Shown: positions 18,545-26,611 of the stretch, one piece after another
Position numbering within the stretch: the stretch's first letter is position 1
Layout: every line of letters starts with the position of its first letter
Source: JAFGGG01 sp964638895
Lineage (GTDB): Bacteria > Spirochaetota > Spirochaetia > SZUA-6 > RPPD01
Length of the DNA: 64,000 nt
Assembly (NCBI GenBank): GCA_964638895.1
Contig: CAZWYY010000009.1
Coordinates: 13,620-77,619 of the forward strand
Direction of reading: 5' to 3'
Made by a program: the position numbers and the translations under genes
The notes under the pieces: generated by a model
Database searches by the model: none
Told to the model about the DNA's origin: nothing
The model's input: the letters and a program-made list of their open reading frames with translations, nothing else

Positions 18545-19326
18545 ATGTATAAAGTAAAAGACTACTGGAAAAATTATATGGAGAAATGGTTCGGTTCCGA
18601 CTTAATCAGCGAGTGGAGCAGATATTGCAAAGAGGAAACCATGCAGTCAAACAATGAAAAATTACATCTGGAGACCTATGTAAATAGAGAAGACAAGCCC
18701 ACTCTCATTTTTTCACATGGCATTGCCGGTTATGGAAGGGTTTTATTACCATTTGTTATGCCCCTTTTAAAAAAGGAATCAACATAATCTGCCCCGATCT
18801 AAAAGGCTATGGATATAACACCCACAGAAAAGGCGATTTTACATGGAACCGGCACGTGAATAATCTGAAAGACACGGTTGCATATGCAAAGCGGTATTTC
18901 AGCGGACCTGTATTTCTTGGGGGAGCAAGCATGGGAGGGCCTCTTGCGTATGAAGCAGCCTCGCAAATCGATATTATTGATGGTTTGGTATGTTGGTGCC
19001 TATGGGAATTAAGCGATAGAGAATATATTGAGAATGAAACATCATTGAAAAAGGCCGGTTACTTTTTGTTGCCCTTTTTACGGTTCATTAATCTGATATT
19101 CGGCTTTGTAAGAATAAGAACCTATTCAATTATTTCTTATAACACACTGACTGCGGTTCCCGAGTTTAATTCAATGGTAAAAGAAGATCCCCAGGCCGGG
19201 ACTTTAATCAGTATCAGAGGCGCATTGAGTCTTCTGTTGGAGAGTAAACCCACATTGTGTTATGAACAATGGAGTAAACAAGTTTATAAATTTATTTTGC
19301 GCGTCACTTCAAGTGGAAGGGTGTAG
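18545..19326 (+). pseudogene. Frameshifted alpha/beta hydrolase gene
   Basis: The first part reads MYKVKDYWKNYMEKWFGSD to PTLIFSHGIAGYGR (the oxyanion-hole HG). At the A6 run at 18769-18774 the frame ends at LLKKEST. One base over, it continues as INIICPDLKGYGYNTH and FLGGASMGGPLAYEA, with Ser of GASMGG as the nucleophile. A lesion in the homopolymer separates them. The C-terminal catalytic His region is also lost: after VYKFILRV the frame runs into unrelated sequence, and another frame gives WKGVAGFGKPWNVERNA. Confidence 0.85.
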
Positions 19327-19401
19327 CCGGTTTCGGCAAGCCGTGGAATGTTGAACGCAACGCAATTGAAACATAGGTTTTAAAATACTAGAGGAGGATT
19401 T

Positions 19402-19518
19402 ATGTTTGGATTTAACTCATCAGAAGGCTATCATGATATACTTGGTTATTCAGATTACACCGTAACTTTTCAGGGCTATCCGGTGATGGCCTTCGGCGTT
19501 TTTAAACAAAATTCTTAA
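19402..19518 (+). CDS. Very small ORF with a good ribosome-binding site
   Basis: 38 codons (MFGFNSSEGYHDILGYSDYT and onward to FKQNS) with GAGGAGG about seven bases before the ATG. The strong Shine-Dalgarno sequence favours translation, or it marks the head of a gene whose body has been lost. No family recognised. Confidence 0.35.
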   Translation: MFGFNSSEGYHDILGYSDYTVTFQGYPVMAFGVFKQNS

Positions 19519-19534
19519 TATTCACTTTGGTTTA

Positions 19535-21268
19535 TTGATTTTTTTATTGAAATCAGCCATAATAATTTCGATTTTATTGAGAAGAAAATATATTTTATTT
19601 ATAATCTGTATCCTCTTTATTAATAATCTGCTTCTGTCGGCGATTATTACCTACAATCTGATTTCTTTAAATATCAATGAAAAGATAAACGATATTATGA
19701 TCATCACGGAAATCATAAAACAGAAATACACGGACACCTCTATCGAATGGGAGAGTGAAAAAATATTACAGGAAGATTTTAAAAAAATACAGGCTGTGGG
19801 AAATATAAATTTTATCGCCGTTACAAACGGATCCATGGATGTTATTCACGGCATTAATGCGGAAGGGATCACAAAATATAAAAAAACGCTCCGGCTCGAC
19901 AATAAAAAGACAACCTACTCTCTTAATCGGGATCTTGCCATCATCGCCGTGCCCGTATATTACCTGTCGTGGATTAAAGGCTACATTATCATCGGTTATT
20001 CGCTTGAATTGTTTTACAATCAGGTCGCACAAACCATTCTCATCTGCGCAGCGGTTTTCCTGATGATCATGCTGGTTGTGATCGGAATTTCCTCTTTTTT
20101 CATCAATAAACAGATAAAAACGGTTCTGCATGTCACTTCTTTTATGGAGTATTCACTAGGTAAAGGGGATTTAACAAAGGAAATCAATACGCATGCCAGG
20201 GATGAAATAGGAGCACTCGCCAAAAACATCAACAACCTCTCTAAAACCCTGCGCAGCATGATACTGAATATTAAGGATATTTCATCCGGAAGCCTGGAAA
20301 TAGGCAAAAAACTCAAATCGGTCTCGCTTGATACCACCGAGGAAATAAAACATATCACGGGAATCCTAAACGATAACAGCAGTAATCTTAAAGATCTGCA
20401 CAGCGACATCAAAGGTTCGGCGGAAGCCATCAACAATATCTATACCTCACTTAAAGAAATCATAGATTCCATGTTCACCCAATCGGAAGCACTCAATCAG
20501 TCATCCTCCGCAGTTGATGAAATATCCGCTTCCATAAGAAACATAACCGACATAGTGCGGGCGAAAAATGAACTCTCGCATAATCTTTCACAAAAGGCCG
20601 AATTAGGACTCGCAATAATGGAAAAATCAGTGGATTCAATGGATAAAATCTCAAAATTTACAAACTCCATGATTGAGACAATCGAAGTGATTAATGCGAT
20701 TGTGCAAAATACGGACCTCTTGGCCATGAACGCCGCGATTGAAGCGGCGCATGCCGGCGAGGCGGGGAAAGGTTTTGCCGTAGTCGCAGATGAGATAAAA
20801 AAACTTTCGGATCAGACCGCAGCCCATGCGCAATATATTGGGGATTCGCTTAATAGGACCGTAAGCGACATCAAGCAAGCGGATACACTTAACAAGGAGG
20901 CGGCCACATACTTTATGGAGTTGGCGGAGGGAATAAGAGAAATACATAAATCCATGGAGGAAACTTCGCACGGGATGAATGAACTCCTTGCTTCAAGTGA
21001 TGAGATCGTCAAAGCCCTGGGCTCACTGCTTGCAGTTACCGGAGATATTAAAACTAAAACAGCAAGTATGAACCAGGACACGGACGCGATCAACAAAAGC
21101 ATACAGCAGATATCATCCGTATCTTCCAGCACTCTGGAACAAATATATGAGGTAACAGGCAGTGCAAGCCAAATTTCGCACACTATTGAATCACTTGCGG
21201 AAATCGGACAAAACAATGAACAGAGCATTGTAAAGTTAAATAATGAGTTGAATAATTTCAAAACATGA
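19535..21268 (+). CDS. Methyl-accepting chemotaxis protein
   Basis: 577 residues from a TTG start, the start being uncertain. A first membrane helix lies at about residues 17-40, then a short extracytoplasmic domain of about 120 residues, and a second helix at about 165-190. A HAMP-like segment ends near DEIGALAKNINNLS, and the signalling coiled coil has the hairpin tip NTDLLAMNAAIEAAHAGE near residue 392. It would relay ligand binding to CheA/CheW at the inner membrane. No chemotaxis genes are next to it, and no C-terminal CheR pentapeptide is seen. Confidence 0.93.
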   Translation: MIFLLKSAIIISILLRRKYILFIICILFINNLLLSAIITYNLISLNINEKINDIMIITEIIKQKYTDTSIEWESEKILQEDFKKIQAVGNINFIAVTNGSMDVIHGINAEGITKYKKTLRLDNKKTTYSLNRDLAIIAVPVYYLSWIKGYIIIGYSLELFYNQVAQTILICAAVFLMIMLVVIGISSFFINKQIKTVLHVTSFMEYSLGKGDLTKEINTHARDEIGALAKNINNLSKTLRSMILNIKDISSGSLEIGKKLKSVSLDTTEEIKHITGILNDNSSNLKDLHSDIKGSAEAINNIYTSLKEIIDSMFTQSEALNQSSSAVDEISASIRNITDIVRAKNELSHNLSQKAELGLAIMEKSVDSMDKISKFTNSMIETIEVINAIVQNTDLLAMNAAIEAAHAGEAGKGFAVVADEIKKLSDQTAAHAQYIGDSLNRTVSDIKQADTLNKEAATYFMELAEGIREIHKSMEETSHGMNELLASSDEIVKALGSLLAVTGDIKTKTASMNQDTDAINKSIQQISSVSSSTLEQIYEVTGSASQISHTIESLAEIGQNNEQSIVKLNNELNNFKT

Positions 21269-21317
21269 AAACTTGGTGGCAGAATTATTTCTTGTAATGT
21301 AAAAAGGAGGATGTTTC

Positions 21318-21788
21318 ATGTCCGATTACCCCGGTGAGCGGCCGGATACCGATATCAGCGGCCTGGAGCCTGAAGCCGCCAAAGAATACGTACTGGCCTT
21401 TATTTCCAGCCTGAAGACCACCCGGAGGCAGAAGCAGGCGGCCCTGGAGGAAAAAAAGCTCTGGCAGGACCGCGTGCGCCTGGCCGAACAAAAGCAGGAG
21501 GCACTGCTGGCCGAAAAGGCGCGCGGCAAGTTGGCCGAGGTGCAGGCCAAGATAGACACGCTGGAAGGCGAGGAGCGGGAGCTGGCCCCCAAGGTTGATG
21601 TGTTAAAGGAACAGTTACTTAAATTGGTGCGCTCGCCCCGGATGAGCGTGGACGCCGAGGCCCTGCTGGCCCAGCTGCAAATGCTGGTGGGCGAGCCGGA
21701 TACGCTTTCACGGAAGTTCAAGGATGAAGAGGCGAACGCGGAGCTGGAAAAGCTGAAGAAAAATATGCAGGGCGGGGACCAGGAATAA
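21318..21788 (+). CDS. Coiled-coil protein of unknown function
   Basis: 156 residues with AAAAAGGAGG ten bases upstream. Apart from the first 25 residues it is almost all charged helix (KQAALEEKKLWQDRV, LAEKARGKLAEVQAKI), predicted to form a long coiled coil, with the C-terminus ending GGDQE. No signal peptide, so cytoplasmic. It converges with the LPP20-like gene, leaving a gap of only nine bases. I recognise no named family. Confidence 0.75.
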   Translation: MSDYPGERPDTDISGLEPEAAKEYVLAFISSLKTTRRQKQAALEEKKLWQDRVRLAEQKQEALLAEKARGKLAEVQAKIDTLEGEERELAPKVDVLKEQLLKLVRSPRMSVDAEALLAQLQMLVGEPDTLSRKFKDEEANAELEKLKKNMQGGDQE

Positions 21789-21797
21789 TGAACGCCC

Positions 21798-23285
21798 CTA
21801 TTTCACGCCCGCGGCCAGGGCCTTGCCTAGTTCCTTGCCTAGCTGCTTGAAGGCCGCGCTGCGTGCGCTCTGGGCGCTGTTACCCAGACCGCTTTTGCTC
21901 ATGCTTTTTTCAAACAAAATGTCCCCGGTGGCCAGGTCCACCACCTTCACACTTCCCGTTGCCTTGACAATATATTTTGAGCCGCTTTTTTCCGCCTCGC
22001 CGGCCTGGGCGCTGCCGTACACCGCGCGCTCCACGCCCCCGGCGTTCTTTTTAAGCAGCGCAAGGGCCTGGTTGTCCGCTTTAAAAAGGATAAGCGAGGA
22101 TTTTAAGGGCATGGTCTTGATGGCAAACCCGTTCCGGGTGAGTACTTCCATAATGCCGGCGGCGGTCTGCCCGCTTCCTTCAATATACTGGGAGTTGGTG
22201 TCAAGGTCGGCCACCACAATGCCCATGGGCACGTCCGCGGCCCGCGAAACAACGGTAAAATCAAACACCATCCGCCTGGTTAAAAACAGCCGTTTTAAAC
22301 CGTCAACCTTGGCCCTGTACTTGGCGGGCATATCGTCCAGTTTTTTCAGGTAGGATTCCAGTGAAAGCGTCACCACAACGTTTTCCCCGCCCACAAATTT
22401 GCACACTGGATGAATAAAATCCGCGTTGCCCGAGGCGTCTGTTTTTATAACAGAGGTCTCGGTGCGTTTTTTATTGTTCTGCAGTTTTTTATAGGCGAAC
22501 TGCAGGGCCACCTTACTCACCCCGCGGGTATCGGCCGCGGGCCCGGCCGCCACTTTGATCTTAAACGGCTCTTTTATTTCAGCACCCACGTAGAACGTCA
22601 GGTTGTTGTTAAGCGCGAAAAAATTGATGCGCTCAAGCGCGCGCATGGCGTTGTCGATATTACGGTTTACATAGATGTCCTTGTTCTCAAGGTCGGATTC
22701 GGCCGCGGCCAGGGTTGCCTGCAAAAAACGCACCACCGCCTCATAGTAGTTTCCCTGCCGGTAAAACTCGTCCCCCTCCCGCTCTGGCACGGCCACTGCG
22801 TCTATGGTTTCCTGGAACAGTTTTTCCAGGCGGGCCTTTTCTTTTAACAGGTCCTCCTTGTTGTAGCGCGCCAGGATATACACTGTTACCCCCGTGTCCA
22901 TGGTCTGGATCCACCTGTGCACGATCTGGAAACCGGTAACACGCGCGCCGCCGCTTTGGGTCACGTTCTTGCGCAGCAGGGACTCAAAGGAATCGGCCGT
23001 AGCCACGGCCTCGGTGCTGACCTCGGAGTGGACCCGCACGCCCGTAAAGCGCATAATGCCGCTTACCAGGTCTTGGGTGGCCAGTTCGCGGGCCCTGGTT
23101 GTGTTTTTCTCGGCGTCAAAGCCCTGTCCCGAGAAATACACAAACTCCGCGCTGTCCGCGGGAGGATTTTTTACCCAGTCCGGAAGCCCGCTTCCGCTCT
23201 GTTCCGAGGCGTCATCCGCCCATACGGAAAAGACGCATACGCAGAAAATTAAAAAAGCACATAGAAGGATTTTATCCCTTACCAT
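21798..23285 (-). CDS. Exported LPP20-like envelope protein
   Basis: 495 residues with a cleavable signal peptide (hydrophobic run ending SVWA). Residues ~30-150 carry the LPP20-like pattern: LPDWVKNPP, an EFVYFSGQG strand, a run of alanines and charged residues, and a VYILARY strand. The rest has a TPR-like stretch (EFYRQGNYYEAVVRF) and beta-rich C-terminal regions that include VKVVDLATGDILFE, a CsgG/FlgT-like segment. It is the last of four exported proteins read in the same direction from 26537. Probably periplasmic or outer-membrane-associated; exact role unknown. AAGGAG precedes the ATG. Confidence 0.78.
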   Translation of the reverse strand: MVRDKILLCAFLIFCVCVFSVWADDASEQSGSGLPDWVKNPPADSAEFVYFSGQGFDAEKNTTRARELATQDLVSGIMRFTGVRVHSEVSTEAVATADSFESLLRKNVTQSGGARVTGFQIVHRWIQTMDTGVTVYILARYNKEDLLKEKARLEKLFQETIDAVAVPEREGDEFYRQGNYYEAVVRFLQATLAAAESDLENKDIYVNRNIDNAMRALERINFFALNNNLTFYVGAEIKEPFKIKVAAGPAADTRGVSKVALQFAYKKLQNNKKRTETSVIKTDASGNADFIHPVCKFVGGENVVVTLSLESYLKKLDDMPAKYRAKVDGLKRLFLTRRMVFDFTVVSRAADVPMGIVVADLDTNSQYIEGSGQTAAGIMEVLTRNGFAIKTMPLKSSLILFKADNQALALLKKNAGGVERAVYGSAQAGEAEKSGSKYIVKATGSVKVVDLATGDILFEKSMSKSGLGNSAQSARSAAFKQLGKELGKALAAGVK

Positions 23286-23348
23286 GATCCACTCCTTTTA
23301 ACATTCCAACCTTATATAGCTCACGAATGCGCACGCGAACACAGATTC

Positions 23349-23399
23349 CGCAGATTTTAAAAGATTTCACGTATTTTTCTTGTTCTATTTTAATCTGCG
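23349..23399. repeat. Inverted repeat of AATCTGCG arms in an intergenic region
   Basis: CGCAGATT at 23349-23356 and its complement AATCTGCG at 23392-23399, with near-palindromic AT-rich sequence between. Further AATCAGCG and AATCTGCG copies follow up to about 23430. This is a typical pattern of dispersed intergenic palindromes, but I cannot test for other copies in the genome. Confidence 0.55.
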
Positions 23400-23536
23400 T
23401 AATCCTTTATAATCAGCGTAATCTGCGGTTTAATGTTCCGGTAATCTATGACAAACCACAGGCCTATAATCTGTATTCCTCTCCCTGTTTGAGCGTGTTT
23501 CTCCGTAAGCCGTAAATCCCACGCCCCTCTAAAACC

Positions 23537-23568
23537 ATGTACCCGGGGGCCAAGGCCCCCAGGTACAT
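23537..23568. terminator. Strong 15-bp hairpin, possible terminator or REP-like element
   Basis: ATGTACC-C-GGGGGCC, loop AA, GGCCCCC-A-GGTACAT: two seven-base perfect arms separated by one mismatch. No T tract follows on either strand, so intrinsic termination is uncertain. It lies about 40 bases downstream of the stop of the 23608-24252 gene. It may instead protect the 3' end of the transcript or be a REP-like repeat. Confidence 0.45.
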
Positions 23569-23607
23569 ATTATGGTTGTCTAATTGATGATTCGGAATCT
23601 GCCCGCC

Positions 23608-24252
23608 TTATTCAAGATCCTTCATGGCGTCCTTTACCAGATCCTGGGCGCGTACTTCTTCTTCGGATTTGGGCTTGTTCCCGGAAAAGGCCCTAGCAAT
23701 AGCGGCCTTTATTTCGGATTCAGGAACCCTGACCAACAGGTAATACTCGTAGACGTCTTTGTCCGTGGAACCGTCGTTCTTGAAATACCGTCTTTCGACC
23801 CAGTATTCATCGTACTTCTTGGCCCCGCCTACGCGTCCGTCCGCGATACTCTTTACGACTTTTTCAAAGTACTGCTCGGCCTCGTCGGAACTGCCCACAA
23901 GGGCGCCGGCGTATTTGGACTGGATGCGCACCGAAACCATACGCGCAATCTGATCGTCTATGCTGAAATTCTGGGCCTGGACCTTGGTCCCCTCCAGGTT
24001 TCTACCGCTAAAGCTTTCTTTGAATACATAATATCCTTTAAACTCCGGCAGTTCTTCAATCTTGCCGACAGGCATTAACACCCACGAGGGAACTTCTCCC
24101 AATCCCGCGTATTGGTGAGTAAGAATCTGGGGCTCCGGCGGTTTCATCGTTGTGCTGGATGTAGTGGTTGTTTCATTAGTTTTAGGAGTAGATTTACATC
24201 CCACAGCCACAATTAATAATACCAATAAAGGAATAACAAGATATTTCTTCAT
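23608..24252 (-). CDS. LPP20-like lipoprotein
   Basis: 214 residues. The signal sequence ends in a clear lipobox (VAVGC, Cys at about residue 19), then a Ser/Thr/Pro-rich spacer, then a globular domain with GEVPSWVLMPVG, IDDQIARMVSVRIQ, DEYWVERRYF and a VYEYYLLVRVPE strand. The PSW and YYLLVRV elements match the LPP20 pattern of the neighbours. AAGGAGGAAT lies upstream of the start. It would be anchored in a membrane by N-terminal lipid. Same direction as, and 43 bases after, the 24296-25177 gene. Confidence 0.8.
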   Translation of the reverse strand: MKKYLVIPLLVLLIVAVGCKSTPKTNETTTTSSTTMKPPEPQILTHQYAGLGEVPSWVLMPVGKIEELPEFKGYYVFKESFSGRNLEGTKVQAQNFSIDDQIARMVSVRIQSKYAGALVGSSDEAEQYFEKVVKSIADGRVGGAKKYDEYWVERRYFKNDGSTDKDVYEYYLLVRVPESEIKAAIARAFSGNKPKSEEEVRAQDLVKDAMKDLE

Positions 24253-24295
24253 TCATATTCCTCCTTTAAAATAATTACTATCGAGGCAACGCCTC

Positions 24296-25177
24296 TTACA
24301 ATCCGGTATTAAAGGTAAGGCTTTTTCTCCGTATGGAAACGGTTGCCATACCCTGTAATCCGGGAATTGTCTTTGCCGCATCAAGTATAAGCTGCTCAAG
24401 CTCCTGGTTTGTCATTAATGCCCACACATAACACTTGGCCTGTTCTTCGGTCCGGTATACGGTCTGCACGTCCTTTACCCTGCTTTTAAGCGAAGTAACG
24501 AAATCGGCGATAACCCCCGCGTCCCCGGCGCCGTCCAGAAAAACATCATATTTGATGCCCTTTTTCAGGGCTTTCTTCATGTAGTCCCTGGAGGTATTGA
24601 TAATGTCCTGTATTATCCTTTTTACGCTCACCTCCACGGCGTTGATTTTGGCCTGTTCCGCGGACGAGGGGCTGAATGATTTTTCAGGCTGATTATAGGT
24701 CTTGGAGCCGATCACCCTTCCGGTTGAGGACTCAAAGGCCGTAAGCGTAATGCTGGCCTGAGCGTAATAGTTTTTTCTTTTGGTCTCGCTTGAGATGCGC
24801 AGGTTAAGGGTAACATACACATCCGCGTTCAGCTGCTGGGCCAGCCACTGTATCACGGACATTTCCTCGCCGCTGCTTTCCTCGTATATTTTTTCCTGGT
24901 CCTGCTTTAATTTTTCAACCTCCTCCAGTAAGACGGCCTCCAGGCCGTGCGAGGTAAGGTAATCGTTGGCCACGGCAATGGCTTTTTTCAGCAAAAACTC
25001 GTTTTCCGGGGCCAGTTGGGTGTCTTCATCGATATATACCATATACACCAGGTTTTCCAGGTACCGGCTGATGAATTTCTCCTCATCGGCCGTCGTGCCG
25101 GAATCCGCGCGCAGTCCGCACAGGGGGAGGATCAGCAGCAACAAAGCGAAACACTGCGGCAAGGAACATCTCTTCAT
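24296..25177 (-). CDS. Exported protein of a CsgG/TolB-like envelope group
   Basis: 293 residues with a signal peptide (LLLLILPLCGLRA). It has a helical region after cleavage (DEEKFISRYLENLVYMVY), a strand pattern DVYVTLNLRISSE, then TAFESSTGRVIGSKTY, as seen in proteins that assess an outer-membrane component by a conserved beta-alpha fold (CsgG/FlgT-related, DUF6175-like). The C-terminal half has another domain with VQTVYRTEEQAKCYVWA. I infer participation with its neighbours in an envelope complex. It has no lipobox cysteine, so it should be soluble in the periplasm. Confidence 0.7.
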   Translation of the reverse strand: MKRCSLPQCFALLLLILPLCGLRADSGTTADEEKFISRYLENLVYMVYIDEDTQLAPENEFLLKKAIAVANDYLTSHGLEAVLLEEVEKLKQDQEKIYEESSGEEMSVIQWLAQQLNADVYVTLNLRISSETKRKNYYAQASITLTAFESSTGRVIGSKTYNQPEKSFSPSSAEQAKINAVEVSVKRIIQDIINTSRDYMKKALKKGIKYDVFLDGAGDAGVIADFVTSLKSRVKDVQTVYRTEEQAKCYVWALMTNQELEQLILDAAKTIPGLQGMATVSIRRKSLTFNTGL

Positions 25178-25196
25178 CCGTATCTCCTAAAAGACC

Positions 25197-26537
25197 TTAA
25201 AATTTTATCCCCACTCCCAGGCCCGCAACCCAACCCTCATAGTCGACGTATTTATCGCTTAGCGGGAACCATGCCTGGTAACCGAGGTCCAGGATGATTT
25301 TTACATCCCGCGTAATAAGATACCCTAAATTGGCAATACCCGCCAGCCCCAGGTACGAAAACTTAAAACCGTCCACCGTTGAGGAGGGGGATAGCGCGGT
25401 GATAACCTCGGCGCCCACCGCGACCATGCCGCTTAACTGGAACCTTCCCAGATATAGGTTAATATCAAGGCCGCCGTAAGCCCTGACCGGTAGAACGTTC
25501 TGCAGCCGTTCAAACGGGTAAAGCACAACCTCAAAACAAACCACCGGCTGGATGACAAAGAACCCCTTGGTTACCACGAACTTAAGGCCCGCCGCGCCGG
25601 TATAGGCGGAGTGGGTAAAGTCGATTTCGGTATGCATGTAAGGGATGATCTCCAACCCGGCCCGCGGTATCTCCTTTACGGGCATGCCCGCCAAGAGCGG
25701 CCCGTCCGCGTAGATAACCCTGCCGACGGAGATCTTGTCTTCTATATTATGAATGATGATCAGCCCGCTTTCCCTGCTTTCGGCCTGTCCGTCGCCGTCC
25801 TCCTGATCGGAGCTTATAACGGCGTACTCGTCACCCACCGCCACTCCCTTCTCCCTACCCAGCCGGATGGCCACGTCCGGGTCCATCAGTTCCACGATCC
25901 GGTCTTCCAGGGAAAAGATATCCAGGCTGCGCACCTCATAGGTCAGCTGGATGGGGATGTCCTCAACCGCGTCATCCACGGCGCGGTCTTTGTCCGCGTC
26001 ATAGCCCATGGATTCAAGCGGGATGTTGGCGATAACAGTGGCGTTTTCCGCGTTCACAATGGTATAGGTAACGGTGATACCGACCTTGTAGTTGGTCTGC
26101 CCGCCCTGGTTGTTCAGTTCCTCGATGGTAAACGCGGTAAGCATGGGGATCACAATCAGATACGATTTAAGAAGCAGGGTGAAATCCGCATGTGAAAACG
26201 AGGTTTCACCCACCTGCACCGTGTTCGGGACCTCGGTTTTTCCGCTTTCGAAAATCTTCAGTTTTTCCAAAAGCGGAGGAATATCCTGGTAGGAAAGCGC
26301 ATACCCCAAGGGGACAAGATTGAAACGGGACAGTCCGGAGAATACCTGTTTGGCCTTTGTTTCAATCAAACCGAGCGGTTCCTTAACATCCCGTTCCGGG
26401 GCTGAAACATCGCCTACCGTTGTTTTCAGAATAATGATATTTTTTTCCACTGATGAAGAGGCCTGGGCATGAAGCAGATACTGAAAAAGGGAAAGAAAAA
26501 GCATACCCGCGATCGATATTTTGAGGTTTTTACACAT
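25197..26537 (-). CDS. CsgG-like N-terminal domain joined to an outer-membrane beta-barrel-like C-terminus
   Basis: 446 residues from ATG 26537 (GTG 26552 and ATG 26543 are alternatives), chosen for the signal peptide ending LLHAQA. Residues ~30-200 resemble a CsgG-type fold (IIILKTTVGDVSAP, VGITVTYTIVNAENATV). A short beta domain with VAIRLGREKGVAVGDEY follows. The last ~150 residues are amphipathic strands rich in aromatic residues, ending with GLGVGIKF; a terminal Phe is the usual outer-membrane barrel signature. It would therefore insert in the outer membrane and lead the four-gene set. It lies 74 bases after mgtE. Confidence 0.72.
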   Translation of the reverse strand: MCKNLKISIAGMLFLSLFQYLLHAQASSSVEKNIIILKTTVGDVSAPERDVKEPLGLIETKAKQVFSGLSRFNLVPLGYALSYQDIPPLLEKLKIFESGKTEVPNTVQVGETSFSHADFTLLLKSYLIVIPMLTAFTIEELNNQGGQTNYKVGITVTYTIVNAENATVIANIPLESMGYDADKDRAVDDAVEDIPIQLTYEVRSLDIFSLEDRIVELMDPDVAIRLGREKGVAVGDEYAVISSDQEDGDGQAESRESGLIIIHNIEDKISVGRVIYADGPLLAGMPVKEIPRAGLEIIPYMHTEIDFTHSAYTGAAGLKFVVTKGFFVIQPVVCFEVVLYPFERLQNVLPVRAYGGLDINLYLGRFQLSGMVAVGAEVITALSPSSTVDGFKFSYLGLAGIANLGYLITRDVKIILDLGYQAWFPLSDKYVDYEGWVAGLGVGIKF

Positions 26538-26611
26538 ATACATTACCCGCACGACTTCAAGCTATAAATATAACGCGTCTCCTGTGGTTTTTCAAATTTT
26601 TGTCCATTATT

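Larger units (their letters stand above)
23286..23607. other. Intergenic region between two envelope genes, holding two hairpin elements
   Basis: 322 bases on the minus-strand operon without a gene. It contains the AATCTGCG palindrome cluster and a near-perfect GC-rich hairpin at 23537-23568. Such a region could uncouple expression of the terminal gene (21798-23285) from the three upstream genes. Confidence 0.6.

Noticed and set aside
24283..24295. GAGGC-AAC-GCCTC hairpin as a terminator in the envelope operon
   Set aside because: The stem is only five bases with no T tract, too weak to terminate.
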